A DNA stretch of 64,000 nt, taken from assembly GCF_000772045.1 (NCBI RefSeq), contig NZ_CP009754.1, forward strand, positions 8,122,001 to 8,186,000. The letters run 5' to 3'. Numbering within the stretch: the first letter of the stretch is position 1; each line of letters begins with the position of its first letter. Positions 35,301 to 43,463 of this stretch are shown here, one piece after another. The notes under the pieces are model-generated. The model saw nothing but the letters and a program-made list of their open reading frames with translations, was not told the origin of the DNA and ran no database searches. This DNA is from Streptomyces sp. CCM_MD2014. Its GTDB lineage: Bacteria; Actinomycetota; Actinomycetes; Streptomycetales; Streptomycetaceae. Made by a program: the position numbers and the translations under genes.

Positions 35301-36431
35301 GGCGGAGTCGTGGCCCTCGCTCGCGTACCCCTTCTCCAGCACCCACTGGCCGAGGTTGTCGGTGGCCATGGAGATGCGCTTGGTGTTGTCCAGTGTCTTG
35401 AGGAACGGGTTGGTCGCCTGGCCGGCGAAGTTGAACGGGATCCGCTGGACCACGCGCTCGGGCACCCGCTCCGCGCCGAGCGGGCTGCGCATGTGCGCGC
35501 GGTGGGCGATGGCGCCGTCCTGCCAGTCGACCGTGCCGTCCTCGTTGGCGTCGGCGGCGAGGACCACGGTCGCCCGGGGCAGCTCGTAGGTGTCGACGCG
35601 GGGGTCGGTGGCGCCCTCGGGGTGGTAGGTGTAGGTGCCGACCGACAGCTCCGCCCGGCGCCGGCCCTCGCCCGCGTCGACGATGCGGGACTGCAGGCGG
35701 CCGTTCCAGTTGGTGTTGTCGTCCTGCGGCGAGTCCTCGGTCGCGTTGGTGATGACGCCCGCCGAGAGCTGCGCGTTGCCGACGAACGCGTACGGGGTGC
35801 CGACCGGTTCCCTGTCCGGGGACGTGCCGGCCGTGATGGGGATGAAGCGGTCGGCGGTCGTCGTCGAATCCGTGGAGATCTTCGTCCGCGCGAGGTTCGC
35901 GCCCGGGTCGGAGGAGTCCACGGAGACCAGGGACTGACCGGGGATCGCGAGGGTGTGCACGGTCGAAGCGGCCGTGCCGGAGATCTTCTCGACGGCGAAG
36001 ACGACCGTCGTGTCCTTGGTGACCGTGATCGTGGAGGTGATCGTGAGACCGGGCAGGTCCTCGAACACCGAGGTGTAGGTCGCCCTGCTGCCGTGCGCCG
36101 TCATCGTGGTGGTGGCACGGTGGGCCTCGCCGTTGACGGTGAAGCTGTCCAGCGCCGTCGCCTGCCCGCCGAGAGTGCGCTGTCCCAGCCGGTAGGAGAC
36201 GATCTGGGGGAACTCCCTGGCCACGGTGACGGTCAGACCGCCCTCGCTCAGTTCCACCGCCGTCGCAGCCGGAGCCGGGGAGGAGGCGGTCCGGGGCGGG
36301 GCCGCGCCCGCGGGGACGGCGGCGGTCGACAGCATGCCGAGGGCGAGGCCGAGCGCCGCGGCGACGGTGCCGGAACGCGGCACTCGTCTGCGTCCGGGCG
36401 GGCGGGGTGACGAGGGTGCCTTGGTGTCCAC
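32388..36431 (-). CDS. Secreted endo-alpha-N-acetylgalactosaminidase, GH101
   Basis: 1347 residues. The start is GTG 36431 with GAGGAGG ten bases upstream; a longer frame to 36509 is not used. Twin-Arg-like signal region GRRRVPRSGTVAAALGLALGMLS. Order: N-terminal beta domain; GH101 catalytic barrel about 300-640 with D477 (TVYIDAYYSSGW) as nucleophile and E503 (VATEWAYKFEG) as acid/base; beta domain; two galactose-binding-like modules; a NEW3-type domain (GVPGEYVTAFTNHE); a C-terminal CBM32/F5-8 module (YPHWVTLKFGG, DYEVAVSDDGKDWT). The family releases Gal-beta-1,3-GalNAc from Ser/Thr of mucin-type glycoproteins. Confidence 0.93.
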   Translation of the reverse strand: MDTKAPSSPRPPGRRRVPRSGTVAAALGLALGMLSTAAVPAGAAPPRTASSPAPAATAVELSEGGLTVTVAREFPQIVSYRLGQRTLGGQATALDSFTVNGEAHRATTTMTAHGSRATYTSVFEDLPGLTITSTITVTKDTTVVFAVEKISGTAASTVHTLAIPGQSLVSVDSSDPGANLARTKISTDSTTTADRFIPITAGTSPDREPVGTPYAFVGNAQLSAGVITNATEDSPQDDNTNWNGRLQSRIVDAGEGRRRAELSVGTYTYHPEGATDPRVDTYELPRATVVLAADANEDGTVDWQDGAIAHRAHMRSPLGAERVPERVVQRIPFNFAGQATNPFLKTLDNTKRISMATDNLGQWVLEKGYASEGHDSAHPDYGGNENVRAGGWKDLNRLTRTGAGYNADFAVHVNATEAYAQAKTFTEDMVEGQPDGWDWLNQAYHIDQRKDLGTGAVLDRFKQLRKDAPGIKTVYIDAYYSSGWLADGLAAELRKMGFEVATEWAYKFEGSSVWSHWAADKNYGGATNKGINSNIVRFIANADRDVWNVDPLLGGASVVEFEGWTGHDDWNAFYRNIWTDNLPTKFLQHYEVLDWELGKSAKLTGGVSVESVDGERRISMGGAEVLRGDTYLLPWGSAKGDGVSSPGDADKMYFYSASGGEHTFELTEQFAGNQNFTLYELNDQGRAKKARVKAHDGRVTLTAEKAQPYVLVPNGGKAPHRSAHYGEFTGLSDPGFNGGDLDDWNARGGARIVRADNGDNVVRLGDEASGISQRVRGLTPGKRYTLGADVEIGPGARRATTLRVRGGTDTEARSFDITPARNRMASDEKRDTYSQRASVSFTAPRGGTVTVELGAVPGSAPVVLDDVRVMADTTAPLPTAEDGTVIAHDDFEGNQPGWGPFVKGDAGGVTDPRTSISDLHEPYSQKEWKNTYSPYDSGALKGKAVDDVLAGRHSLKSHAENTGLVHRTTPATVPFEEGHTYRVSFSYQTNIEGQWAWVTGADRVADGKTTSRDITRDVLEPALDTAAYSREIVAGCGDTWVGLRKLGSARGADLVIDDFTVTDLGVAETGAACAAVTAPNGVELSPGVPGEYVTAFTNHESADAVNVGIALPGLPEGWKAEVKEKNGNLFESVEPGATVRTAWLLTPPAGTTDTSPVWKVTATYAHGGDTKTVSAGARASVTDEPVLSPGSMTATADSENTSSGPGEGPVSNVLDGDAGTIWHTDYTASQAPYPHWVTLKFGGAADIDGFGYLGRQSGGPNGRVADYEVAVSDDGKDWTTVAGGTLEDVPRTQRVSFDRVRASYVRFTALNALNRQPYAAAAEMRVYGVPVELPTGYPPGERPAGTR

Positions 36432-36514
36432 TGGCTGACTTCCTCCTCGGTCGGACGGGACATGGGGTCGGCCTGCGGTCTCGGCGCGCGGTTCCCGACG
36501 AGTGCCCACCGCGG

Positions 36515-36527
36515 TGTTATCGCTGCC
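36515..36527 (-). promoter_or_regulatory. Operator O4 in the GH101 leader
   Basis: TGTTATCGCTGCC, one base different from the O3 core TGTTATCGATGCC and 110 bp downstream of it in the direction of GH101 transcription. It mirrors the O1/O2 arrangement at the beta-galactosidase gene. Confidence 0.6.
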
Positions 36528-36607
36528 ATCCAGTCGTCACTTCGGCTCCCGGGTGTCTGCTACGGCACTTGTCGACGAGACCCGCCCACGCGAGGTGGGC
36601 GTTGGCG

Positions 36608-36639
36608 GGAACTATGGCAGAGGATGTTATCGATGCCAA
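36608..36639 (-). promoter_or_regulatory. GH101 promoter with LacI-type operator O3
   Basis: On the minus strand -35 TTGGCA (36639-36634), 17-bp spacer, -10 CATAGT (36616-36611), with operator TGTTATCGATGCC at 36625-36637 (plus-strand reading). It is a reversed copy of 30379-30410 (31/32 identical). The divergent LacI gene begins 83 bases away and may be autoregulated here. Confidence 0.82.
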
Positions 36640-36721
36640 TAGGGGTGGCCTGGCTAGACTCAGAGGCGGACCATCACCTGCGCCGACGGCTCGGGCCACG
36701 GTGTGAACGGAGAGGCGAGCG

Positions 36722-37807
36722 ATGGCATCGGAAACACCAGGAGCCGGCGGAACGCCCGTGAACAAGCGGACGGTCGACGACGGCGTCGCACGGCAGCCCG
36801 GCATGACCGACGTGGCCCGGCTCGCCGGAGTATCCGCCCAGACGGTGTCACGGACCCTGTCCGGCCATCCCAACGTTCAGCACAAGACCCGCGCCAAGGT
36901 GCTGGCCGCGGTGGAGCAGCTCGGCTACCGCAAGAACAACGCGGCGCGGATACTGTCGTCCGGGCGCAGCCGGACGATCGGCGTCATCACGTTGCAGACC
37001 ACCTTCTACTCCCGCGCGAACCTGATCTTCGGCATCGAGACCGCGGCGCACGAGGCCGGCTACTCGGTCAGTACCGCGACCACGGCGTCACTGGACACCG
37101 CGGCCATCGAAAGCGCGTTGTCCCGGCTCGCGGAGCAGGACGTCGAGGGAGTGATCCTCTCCGTGCCGCTGGTCCACGTGAGCCCCAGGATCGAGCAGCT
37201 CACGCGCTCGGTTCCGACCGTCACCGTCGACGGATCGAGGACCTCGGCGACGGAGGTGGTCGCCGTGGACCAGACACTGGTCGCGCGCCTGGCCACACGC
37301 CATCTGACCGAACTGGGCCACGAGACCGTCTGGCACGTGTCGGGGCCGAAGGAGTGGCTCGACGCCGCCAGCCGGTGCGCCGGCTGGCGGGACACTCTCG
37401 TGGAGGACGGACTGTCCGTGCCGCCGGTGCTGGAGGGAGACTGGACCCCCGCCTCCGGGTACCGCAACGGACTGGTCCTCGGCAAGATCCCCGACGTCAC
37501 CGCGGTGTTCGTGGCCAGCGACGAGATGGCCTTCGGCGTGATCCGGGCGCTGCACGAACTCGGCCGCAGAGTGCCGCAGGACATCTCCGTCGTCGGGGTG
37601 GACGACATCGCGCTCGCCGAGTACTGCTCGCCTTCGCTGACCACCGTGGCCCAGCCGTTCGCCGAGATGGGCGCCCTCGCGGTCGCTCACCTGATGCGGT
37701 ACATCGCGGACCCGGCAGCGACACCGGAACCCGCCTCGGTCGAGCCCGTGCTGGTCGTGCGGGGCAGCACGGCGGCGATCGAAAGCCCTGCGGCACGGCA
37801 GCCCTGA
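36722..37807 (+). CDS. LacI-family transcriptional regulator
   Basis: 361 residues. HTH about 27-75 (MTDVARLAGVSAQTVSRTLSGHPNVQHKTRAKVLAAVEQLGYRKN), including the hinge-preceding NNAARILSSGRSRTIGV; periplasmic-binding-like ligand domain about 88-345 (VFVASDEMAFGVIRALHELGRRVPQDISVVGVDDIALAEY). GGAGAGG precedes ATG 36722. Four similar operators lie at the two glycosidase genes, so it is the obvious repressor of both; the inducer is likely Gal-beta-1,3-GalNAc or a breakdown product (inference). Confidence 0.92.
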   Translation: MASETPGAGGTPVNKRTVDDGVARQPGMTDVARLAGVSAQTVSRTLSGHPNVQHKTRAKVLAAVEQLGYRKNNAARILSSGRSRTIGVITLQTTFYSRANLIFGIETAAHEAGYSVSTATTASLDTAAIESALSRLAEQDVEGVILSVPLVHVSPRIEQLTRSVPTVTVDGSRTSATEVVAVDQTLVARLATRHLTELGHETVWHVSGPKEWLDAASRCAGWRDTLVEDGLSVPPVLEGDWTPASGYRNGLVLGKIPDVTAVFVASDEMAFGVIRALHELGRRVPQDISVVGVDDIALAEYCSPSLTTVAQPFAEMGALAVAHLMRYIADPAATPEPASVEPVLVVRGSTAAIESPAARQP

Positions 37808-37901
37808 AACGGCGCCGGTCGCACCGGCTGCCACCGCGCCGCCTCGCACGGTCCCCGCGGCGGGGGAGGGGCGGCGTCCCGTGACCGGTATGCGTCCGAC
37901 G

Positions 37902-38795
37902 TCACCGCAGCCCGGCCCGTGGCGCGGCGTAGGAGAACCCGTACCCGGCGAAGTCGGCGACGTGGACGTACCCGAGGCGCTGGTAGAGCGCGTTGCTGGT
38001 GGGATTGCCCGGGTCTGCGAACAGGACCACGTCCGTCGCCCCTGCGGCCTGCGCGGCCCTGCTCGCCTCGGCCGTCACGGCCCCCGCGTAACCGCGGCCC
38101 CGGACGTGGGCGGGGGTGTAGACGGGGTCCACCCGGACCATGCCCCCGACGACCGGGGTCGAGGCCGCCATGGAGACGGGGACGCCCTCCGGGGTCTCCC
38201 AGAAGGTGAACCGCCTGTCGCCGAAACGCGATTCCTCCCAGGACCCGGCGTCGATCATGTCGAGGGAGGACCGCTCGCCGACGGCGACGCAGAACTCACG
38301 GCACCACCGCACGATTTGCTCACGGTCCTTGCCACTGGTCGGCCGCCCCCGGCCGTCCGGGGGCGGCTGCGGTGGCGTGAGTGTGCCGAGACGGTACAGA
38401 TGCGTCCGCCAGAAGGGCACCGACGCCGCACCCGTGCACCGCCGCCACGACTGCGCGAAGGCACCGGCGGTGTCATGGTCCGCGATGACGTGGGCGGGAG
38501 AGTGACCGAGGGCGGCCAGACGGGCGGCGAGGACCTCGGTCTGCCCCGGCGGGAGGGGAGTGAGGCCCAGACGTCCTCGAGCAGTGAGACAGAAGGCGGC
38601 GCGGACCTCGCCCGCCGACTCCAGCCGTCCGAAAACGCCGGATTCGGCATCATGATCGGCCGTCCCGCGTACCCGCAGCTTCTCCAGGTCCGTCAGCGGT
38701 GTGTTGTGCAGGGCGGCGCGCGAGCGCAGGAAGTTCCCGGCCCGGGCGAGGAAGTCGTCGACGTCTTCGGTGAGGTGCCAGTCGTCCGAGAGCAT
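37902..38795 (-). CDS. GNAT family N-acetyltransferase
   Basis: 297 residues. A poorly conserved N-terminal domain (about 1-150) precedes a GNAT domain with VDPVYTPAHVRGRGYAGAVTAEASRAAQAAGATDVVLFAD, the acetyl-CoA pyrophosphate loop, and NALYQRLGYVHVADF at the end. Matches the double-domain GNATs common in Streptomyces; substrate unknown. It is convergent with the LacI gene and has no clear operon partner. Confidence 0.82.
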   Translation of the reverse strand: MLSDDWHLTEDVDDFLARAGNFLRSRAALHNTPLTDLEKLRVRGTADHDAESGVFGRLESAGEVRAAFCLTARGRLGLTPLPPGQTEVLAARLAALGHSPAHVIADHDTAGAFAQSWRRCTGAASVPFWRTHLYRLGTLTPPQPPPDGRGRPTSGKDREQIVRWCREFCVAVGERSSLDMIDAGSWEESRFGDRRFTFWETPEGVPVSMAASTPVVGGMVRVDPVYTPAHVRGRGYAGAVTAEASRAAQAAGATDVVLFADPGNPTSNALYQRLGYVHVADFAGYGFSYAAPRAGLR

Positions 38796-38828
38796 GCTTC
38801 ATGGTCCCGGACTCTGGCGCCGGTCGCC

Positions 38829-40298
38829 TCACTCCGGCAGCGTGCCGCCGTGCGGTGCCCGGAAACCGCCGATCCGCTGCTCGAGCAGTTCGGCCAGTCG
38901 CAGCGGCGTGCGGTCCTCGTACATCGGACCGACGATCTGTACGCCCACCGGCAGGCCGCCGGGAGACGGGCCCGCCGGTATCGCGGTGGCCGGCAGGCCG
39001 GGCATCGTGGCCAGACCGGCCCAGACGAGCTGGTCGAAGAACGGGTACTCGACGCCGTCGATGTCGATCCGGCGTTCCAGCAGATCGGGATCGTGGTCGT
39101 GCGGGAACGCGGGAGTCGGCGTGATCGGGCACACCACGGCGTCGAACTCGGCGAAGAACCGCCGCCAGCCGTGACGGTGGAGTTCACGGCGGTCGTTCGC
39201 CTCGAGCCAGTCGCGGTGGCTGAGCACCATGCCGCGCAACCGAGCCGCGTCGAGACTGCGGTCGTCCGCGCTCAGTCCTGCGGCGCGCGCACGAAGCTGC
39301 TCGTACGCCTCCACGGGAAAGCGCGCTACGGAGCCCGAGAACAGCAACTGCGTGTAGAGCGTCGCGGCTTCGGCCAGGTCGGGCAGGAGCGGAGTGTGCC
39401 GTTCGACGCGGGCGCCGCCGTCGACGAGTGCGTCGGCCACTCGGTTCACGCCGGCCCGTACGGCGGAGCCGGTCGGAATCAACGGATGCTCGTCGAGGAC
39501 CAGGACCCGGAAGTCGCTCAGCCGCTGGTGGCGTGCGAGCGGCAGCGTCAGGTCGTGCGCCACGCCGAGCGTCAGCGGGTCCGGCCCGGCCATGACGTCG
39601 AGCAGGAGCGCGAGGTCGCGGGCGGTGCGCGCCATGGGGCCGACGACCGCGAGGTCGAGGTCGACCGGCAAGGCCGGTGCGGGCGGTGGGACCATGCCAC
39701 GGTTCGCCGCCAGCCCCAGTGTCGGCTTGTGCGCGTAGACACCGCAGAAGTGTGCGGGCGTACGCAACGAACCGCCGATGTCGGAGCCGATGGACAGCGC
39801 GCCGAAGCCGCACGCCAGGGCCGCCGCCGAGCCACCGGACGATCCGCCCGACGTGCGCGTGTGGTCCCACGGGTTGTTGGTCGTTCCGTAGATGTCGTTG
39901 AAGCTCTGCAGATCCTGCAGCCCCAAGGGCACATTGGTCTTGCCGAGCATCACCGCGCCGGCCTGCCGGAGCCGCGACACCTGTACCGCGTCCTCGGCCG
40001 GCACATGGTCCCGGTACTGAGGCATGCCCCATGTCGTGGGCAGCCCGGCGACGTTGTAGGACTCCTTGACCGTCACGGGAACACCGAGCAGTGGCCGGTC
40101 CTCGCCCCGGCCGCGCGCCCGGTCGGCGTCGCGCGCGGCGGCCCGCGCACGGTCGAAGTCCGGCACGCAGATCGCGTTGATCGCCTTGTCGTCCCGCTCG
40201 ATGCGGGCGATCGCCTCGTCGGTCAGCTCCACCGATGTCACTTCACCGGCACGCAACGCGGTCACGAGGTCTTCCGCAGCATGAAATTCGTACCCCAT
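38829..40298 (-). CDS. Amidase (amidase-signature family)
   Basis: 489 residues. Catalytic triad visible: K78 (PVTVKESYN), cis-Ser S154 (SGGSSGGSAAA, 150-160) and nucleophile S177 (IGSDIGGSLRTP). The amidase-signature family hydrolyses a wide range of amides; GatA is excluded because gatB/gatC are absent and the sequence lacks the GatA C-terminal features. Full length. Biological substrate unknown. Confidence 0.9.
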   Translation of the reverse strand: MGYEFHAAEDLVTALRAGEVTSVELTDEAIARIERDDKAINAICVPDFDRARAAARDADRARGRGEDRPLLGVPVTVKESYNVAGLPTTWGMPQYRDHVPAEDAVQVSRLRQAGAVMLGKTNVPLGLQDLQSFNDIYGTTNNPWDHTRTSGGSSGGSAAALACGFGALSIGSDIGGSLRTPAHFCGVYAHKPTLGLAANRGMVPPPAPALPVDLDLAVVGPMARTARDLALLLDVMAGPDPLTLGVAHDLTLPLARHQRLSDFRVLVLDEHPLIPTGSAVRAGVNRVADALVDGGARVERHTPLLPDLAEAATLYTQLLFSGSVARFPVEAYEQLRARAAGLSADDRSLDAARLRGMVLSHRDWLEANDRRELHRHGWRRFFAEFDAVVCPITPTPAFPHDHDPDLLERRIDIDGVEYPFFDQLVWAGLATMPGLPATAIPAGPSPGGLPVGVQIVGPMYEDRTPLRLAELLEQRIGGFRAPHGGTLPE

Positions 40299-40489
40299 GC
40301 GCCGACCGTACTGACCTCACGGAGAAGCCATAAAATGCCGATTCGCACAATGGCTCGGACGTCTCCCCGCGACATCCCGCGGCGGGCGCGTGCCGGCCCC
40401 TTGTCGGTCGGTGACCCGGTGACGGTCACCGGCCGGGGTGTCTCAGAAATGTGAGCAGTGGGCCTCGGCACGGCCCGGCATCCGCACGG

Positions 40490-40948
40490 TCAGTTCCGAG
40501 AGCGGCGGAGATACCGGGCGACGGCGGTCTCGAAGGCCGTGTGTGCCTCGCGGGCACGGTCGCCCGACGCGTCCACGCCGACCCGGTCGTCGTAGTCGGG
40601 TTCGCCGACCTCGGTCGACGCATCGACCAGGCTGACGGCCAGGCGGAGGAGTGCCGCGTCGTCAGTCGTGAGCGTCAGCTGGGTCAGGGCCTTCGTCATG
40701 CCCGACCGCGCCTCGTAGCGGGCCGCCCGGATCTCCGGCGTCTCTTCCTCGCCCTTACGGCGCATGACGTGCTTGAGGTACTGGTGACGGCGGTGGTCGG
40801 TCGCAGCGCCGAGGAGGCCGGCCGCGGCGTCGGCGAGTGCCTGGCGGTCGCGGTCGCGACGGGCGGCCACGACGGTGAGGTGCTGCATGGCACCTGCGGT
40901 CAGGGCGCCGAGAAGTGTGCCGAGCACGGCAATGATCGCTGTGGCCAC
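40490..40948 (-). CDS. Hypothetical membrane-anchored protein
   Basis: 152 residues from GTG 40948 (GGGGGA upstream). An N-terminal hydrophobic segment (IIAVLGTLLGALTAGAM) anchors a charged helical part with many Arg/Asp residues. I do not recognise the family. Similar anchor-plus-helix proteins of unknown role are frequent in Streptomyces. Confidence 0.6.
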   Translation of the reverse strand: MATAIIAVLGTLLGALTAGAMQHLTVVAARRDRDRQALADAAAGLLGAATDHRRHQYLKHVMRRKGEEETPEIRAARYEARSGMTKALTQLTLTTDDAALLRLAVSLVDASTEVGEPDYDDRVGVDASGDRAREAHTAFETAVARYLRRSRN

Positions 40949-41096
40949 GACATCCCCCAGTCAATGTTCGGCATGGCCCTCTGGAGGACCATCCTGGACC
41001 ACTCGGCCGTGCCGACGGGAACGAGCCCTGGCGGCAGCCTCCGGAACGGGGCGGTCGCCGACGACGACCCGCCCCTGTTCGACCAGCGCTCTCGCC

Positions 41097-41342
41097 ATGG
41101 CCGGGCTGAGCGAGGACCGGCTCGCGCAGGACGTGACCCGGGAACGAGCAAATGTGAAACGCCGGGTCATGCTCTGCCGGGGCGACCCTGCCACACCCCA
41201 CGCCGAGAACGCCGACGTCTGCCTCCGGCAGCCGCCGGACTTTCGCGCGGCCGGCCTCCGGTACGACGACTTCGACCAGGTCGGCGACGACCGAGTCGCC
41301 GAAATCCTGAACGGGCACCGGACCTCGCGCTCCCGCCCGTGA
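41097..41342 (+). CDS. Hypothetical small protein in an otherwise empty 516-base gap
   Basis: 81 residues if ATG 41097 is used; GTG 41153 gives a 62-residue form with GGGAACGA upstream. Third positions of the latter part (LRYDDFDQVGDDRVAEIL) are almost all G/C, so the plus-strand frame looks coding, perhaps as a remnant of a longer gene. No domain recognised. The rest of 40949-41464 shows nothing I can support. Confidence 0.3.
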   Translation: MAGLSEDRLAQDVTRERANVKRRVMLCRGDPATPHAENADVCLRQPPDFRAAGLRYDDFDQVGDDRVAEILNGHRTSRSRP

Positions 41343-41464
41343 GGTGCCCGGCGCCCGACCTTCCGGGCCGGACCGGCGCGCCGTGCGCGGCCGCCCGTGA
41401 GCGCCTCGCACCGCGGCTCCCGCGTTCGCACCGGATCGATCGGGACCATCTCGTGACCGGCCCC

Positions 41465-42709
41465 TCAGGCCGGCCCCGCCGCCGGTGTACCGGCGGGCTG
41501 GTGCTCTGCGAAGTAGCGGACGATCGCCGGCGCCGGCGCGGGAACGTCGACCGGTGTGCTGCCCGAGCGCAGCGAGGTGGTCGCGGCGACCGCGGCGGCG
41601 ACGGCCTCCCGGGCGGCCACGGGCGACGTCTCCGTGGGACCCCCGACGGCGGCGAAGCGCAGGAACTCCTCGACGAGCGCCCGGTCCGCGCCACCGTGTG
41701 TCTCCTCCGACGCCACCACGACGGGTACGGAGAGGTCGGCGTCGGCACGATAGCCGGAGCGGCGACGGTTCCACACGTCGACCCGCGCCGGATCGCCGTC
41801 GATGCCGTCGCCGAAGTTCTCCAGACGGCCCTCGTCCCCGATGACCGTGTAGTTGCGCCAGTAGTCGGGCGTGAAGTGGCACTGCTGGTAGCTGGCGAGC
41901 ACACCGTTGTCCAGCCGGGCCAGCATCATGCTGATGTCCTCGACGTCGACGACGGGATTGAGGTCGCGCAGGGCGGACGGCGGCCAGACGTCCGGGTCGA
42001 ACCAGTCGGGCATGCGCAGACCGGGCGGCACGGTCTCCTGCGTGGCCCGCCGCGGGTTGTCGCCGTAGACGGCGAGCGCGCCCTGGGCGACCACGTTGCG
42101 GGAGTAACCACCGGCGAGCCAGTGGATGACGTCGAGGTCGTGGGCGCCCTTCTGCAGCAGCAGACCTGTGGTGTTCGCCCGCTGGGCGTGCCAGTCCTTG
42201 AAGTAGAAGTCCCCGCCGTGGCCGACGAAGTGGCGGCACCACACGGCGCGCACACGGCCGATCGCCCCGTCGTCGATCAGCTCGCGCATCCGCCGCAGCA
42301 TGGGAAGGTGACGCAGGTTGTGGCCCACGTAGAGCCGGGTACGGGAGCGGAACGCGGCTTCGAGCAGCGTGTCGCAGTCGGCGAGGGTGATGGTCAGCGG
42401 CTTTTCCACGAACACCGCCACGCCCGCCGCGAGGAAGAACAGCGCGGGCTTGGTGTGCAGATGGTCGGGGGTGAGCACGAACACGGCGTCCAGCTCGTCG
42501 TCGAGCATCCTCTCGTACCGGTCGTGCACCGCGACGTCGGCCCCGAACAGCCGCCGGGCGTCCTCCTGGCCCCGCGGGTCCGGGTCGGCGCAGGACACGA
42601 TCCGGGCGGTGCCGGACCGGTTCACCAACGCGGCCATGTCCGCGCGCTGTCCGATGCCGATCACGCCGACGCGCAGCTGCGCAGCCGGTATCTGGTCACG
42701 GGTGCTCAC
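41465..42709 (-). CDS. Gfo/Idh/MocA-family oxidoreductase
   Basis: 414 residues from GTG 42709. N-terminal Rossmann domain with GVIGIGQRADMA and the family lysine in VFVEKPLTI; C-terminal alpha/beta domain with HNLRHLPMLRRMRELIDDGAIG and KGAHDLDVIHWLAGG, where the catalytic His/Asp pair of the family lies. These enzymes oxidise or reduce sugars, inositols or glycosides with NAD(P). The start overlaps the stop of a decayed ROK-type regulator frame (GTGA). No sugar transporter is adjacent. Confidence 0.9.
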   Translation of the reverse strand: MSTRDQIPAAQLRVGVIGIGQRADMAALVNRSGTARIVSCADPDPRGQEDARRLFGADVAVHDRYERMLDDELDAVFVLTPDHLHTKPALFFLAAGVAVFVEKPLTITLADCDTLLEAAFRSRTRLYVGHNLRHLPMLRRMRELIDDGAIGRVRAVWCRHFVGHGGDFYFKDWHAQRANTTGLLLQKGAHDLDVIHWLAGGYSRNVVAQGALAVYGDNPRRATQETVPPGLRMPDWFDPDVWPPSALRDLNPVVDVEDISMMLARLDNGVLASYQQCHFTPDYWRNYTVIGDEGRLENFGDGIDGDPARVDVWNRRRSGYRADADLSVPVVVASEETHGGADRALVEEFLRFAAVGGPTETSPVAAREAVAAAVAATTSLRSGSTPVDVPAPAPAIVRYFAEHQPAGTPAAGPA

Positions 42710-42999
42710 TGGGCTGTCCCTTCGTTCCTTCGTTCCTGTGAGGGTTCGCGCACGTGCGTGTGCCCGCGCCCCACGGTCGGCGTCGGAGGCGCGGCCGGCG
42801 CCGCCAGTCCCTCGCTCACAAGCCGGCTCTCGACCTCGTTCAGGGCCGGCCGCACCGCCCCCGGCGCCACGCTCCGGGACAGACCGGACGGGGACGCCCG
42901 CTCGGTCACCGCGGACGGCGGGTTGCCGAGCAGTGCTCCCACGACGGACAGCCGATCCGCCTCGCGCATCCGGGACATGTCCGTTCCGGTCGTCGCCAT
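42706..42999 (-). pseudogene. Remnant of a ROK-type regulator N-terminus
   Basis: 97 residues from ATG 42999. MREADRLSVVGALLGNPP and LSRSVAPGAVRPALNEVESRLVSEGLAAP resemble the N-terminal winged helix of ROK regulators (RxxNxxxVLxxLLxxPx, then TGLSRATVSxLVxELxxxGLV), but conserved positions are altered and the sugar-kinase-like domain is missing. The frame then runs PTPTVGRGHTHV into the start of the Gfo/Idh gene. It is either a decayed regulator of that gene or a short HTH protein still in use. Confidence 0.45.
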
Positions 43000-43034
43000 G
43001 CCCGGTACTCCCGGGACACGTTGCGGTGCCCATC

Positions 43035-43052
43035 GCCGAACAATGCCGAACA
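43035..43052. promoter_or_regulatory. Tandem 10-bp repeat upstream of the ROK remnant
   Basis: GCCGAACA at 43035-43042 and 43045-43052, exactly one helical turn apart, beside an AT-rich TAAAGT (minus strand). It is a candidate regulator site for the leftward pair. Confidence 0.4.
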
Positions 43053-43463
43053 CTTTACTGATTCACCGCCGCGGCCGCGTGCGGCACGAGTCTGCTCCCG
43101 GTGCTCACCGCACGGGTGCGCCGTCGCGAGCTGACGCCGGCCACCGCGTCCGTACGCCGGGATACGCGCTCGACGCGTCGGACTTCTCGTCCTTCTTCCG
43201 CTCGGCGCCAGGTGAACACCCCCGCCGCAGGTAGTGAAGAGACATCAACCCTTCGCGGTACCACCGGAGTTGCAGCGTGGTCGGACTACCGCCGCAGGCG
43301 GGGCCGAGGTTCAAACCAGCGTGTGACGACGTGACCCGGTCCCGCCCGTAGCTTTTGTGCCGCACCACGCGGTGCCCGCCGACCACGGGCGCCGTAAGGG
43401 TCACGGGCCGACGGGCGACCCAACGGGGGGACCGGGCCCGCATCAGGAAGGGACAGTCATACC
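43053..43463. other. Intergenic stretch with no recognised gene
   Basis: About 410 bases without a convincing coding frame or RNA gene. It ends in the promoter and ribosome site (GGAAGGGA at about 43445) of the protease-inhibitor gene. Confidence 0.45.

Noticed and set aside
32934-36410. Open frame of 1158 codons on the plus strand
   Set aside because: It is the complement of the GH101 gene, kept open by high GC; composition is Gly/Val/Arg-rich without any family, while the minus frame has clear GH101 and CBM motifs.
37881-43234. Plus-strand open frames of 857 and 927 codons
   Set aside because: They lie opposite the GNAT, amidase and Gfo/Idh genes, whose motifs are unambiguous on the minus strand. 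Low-complexity translation, no ribosome sites.
43300-43330. tRNA-like T-arm (GGTTCAAACC)
   Set aside because: No matching acceptor, D or anticodon arms around it; chance resemblance.
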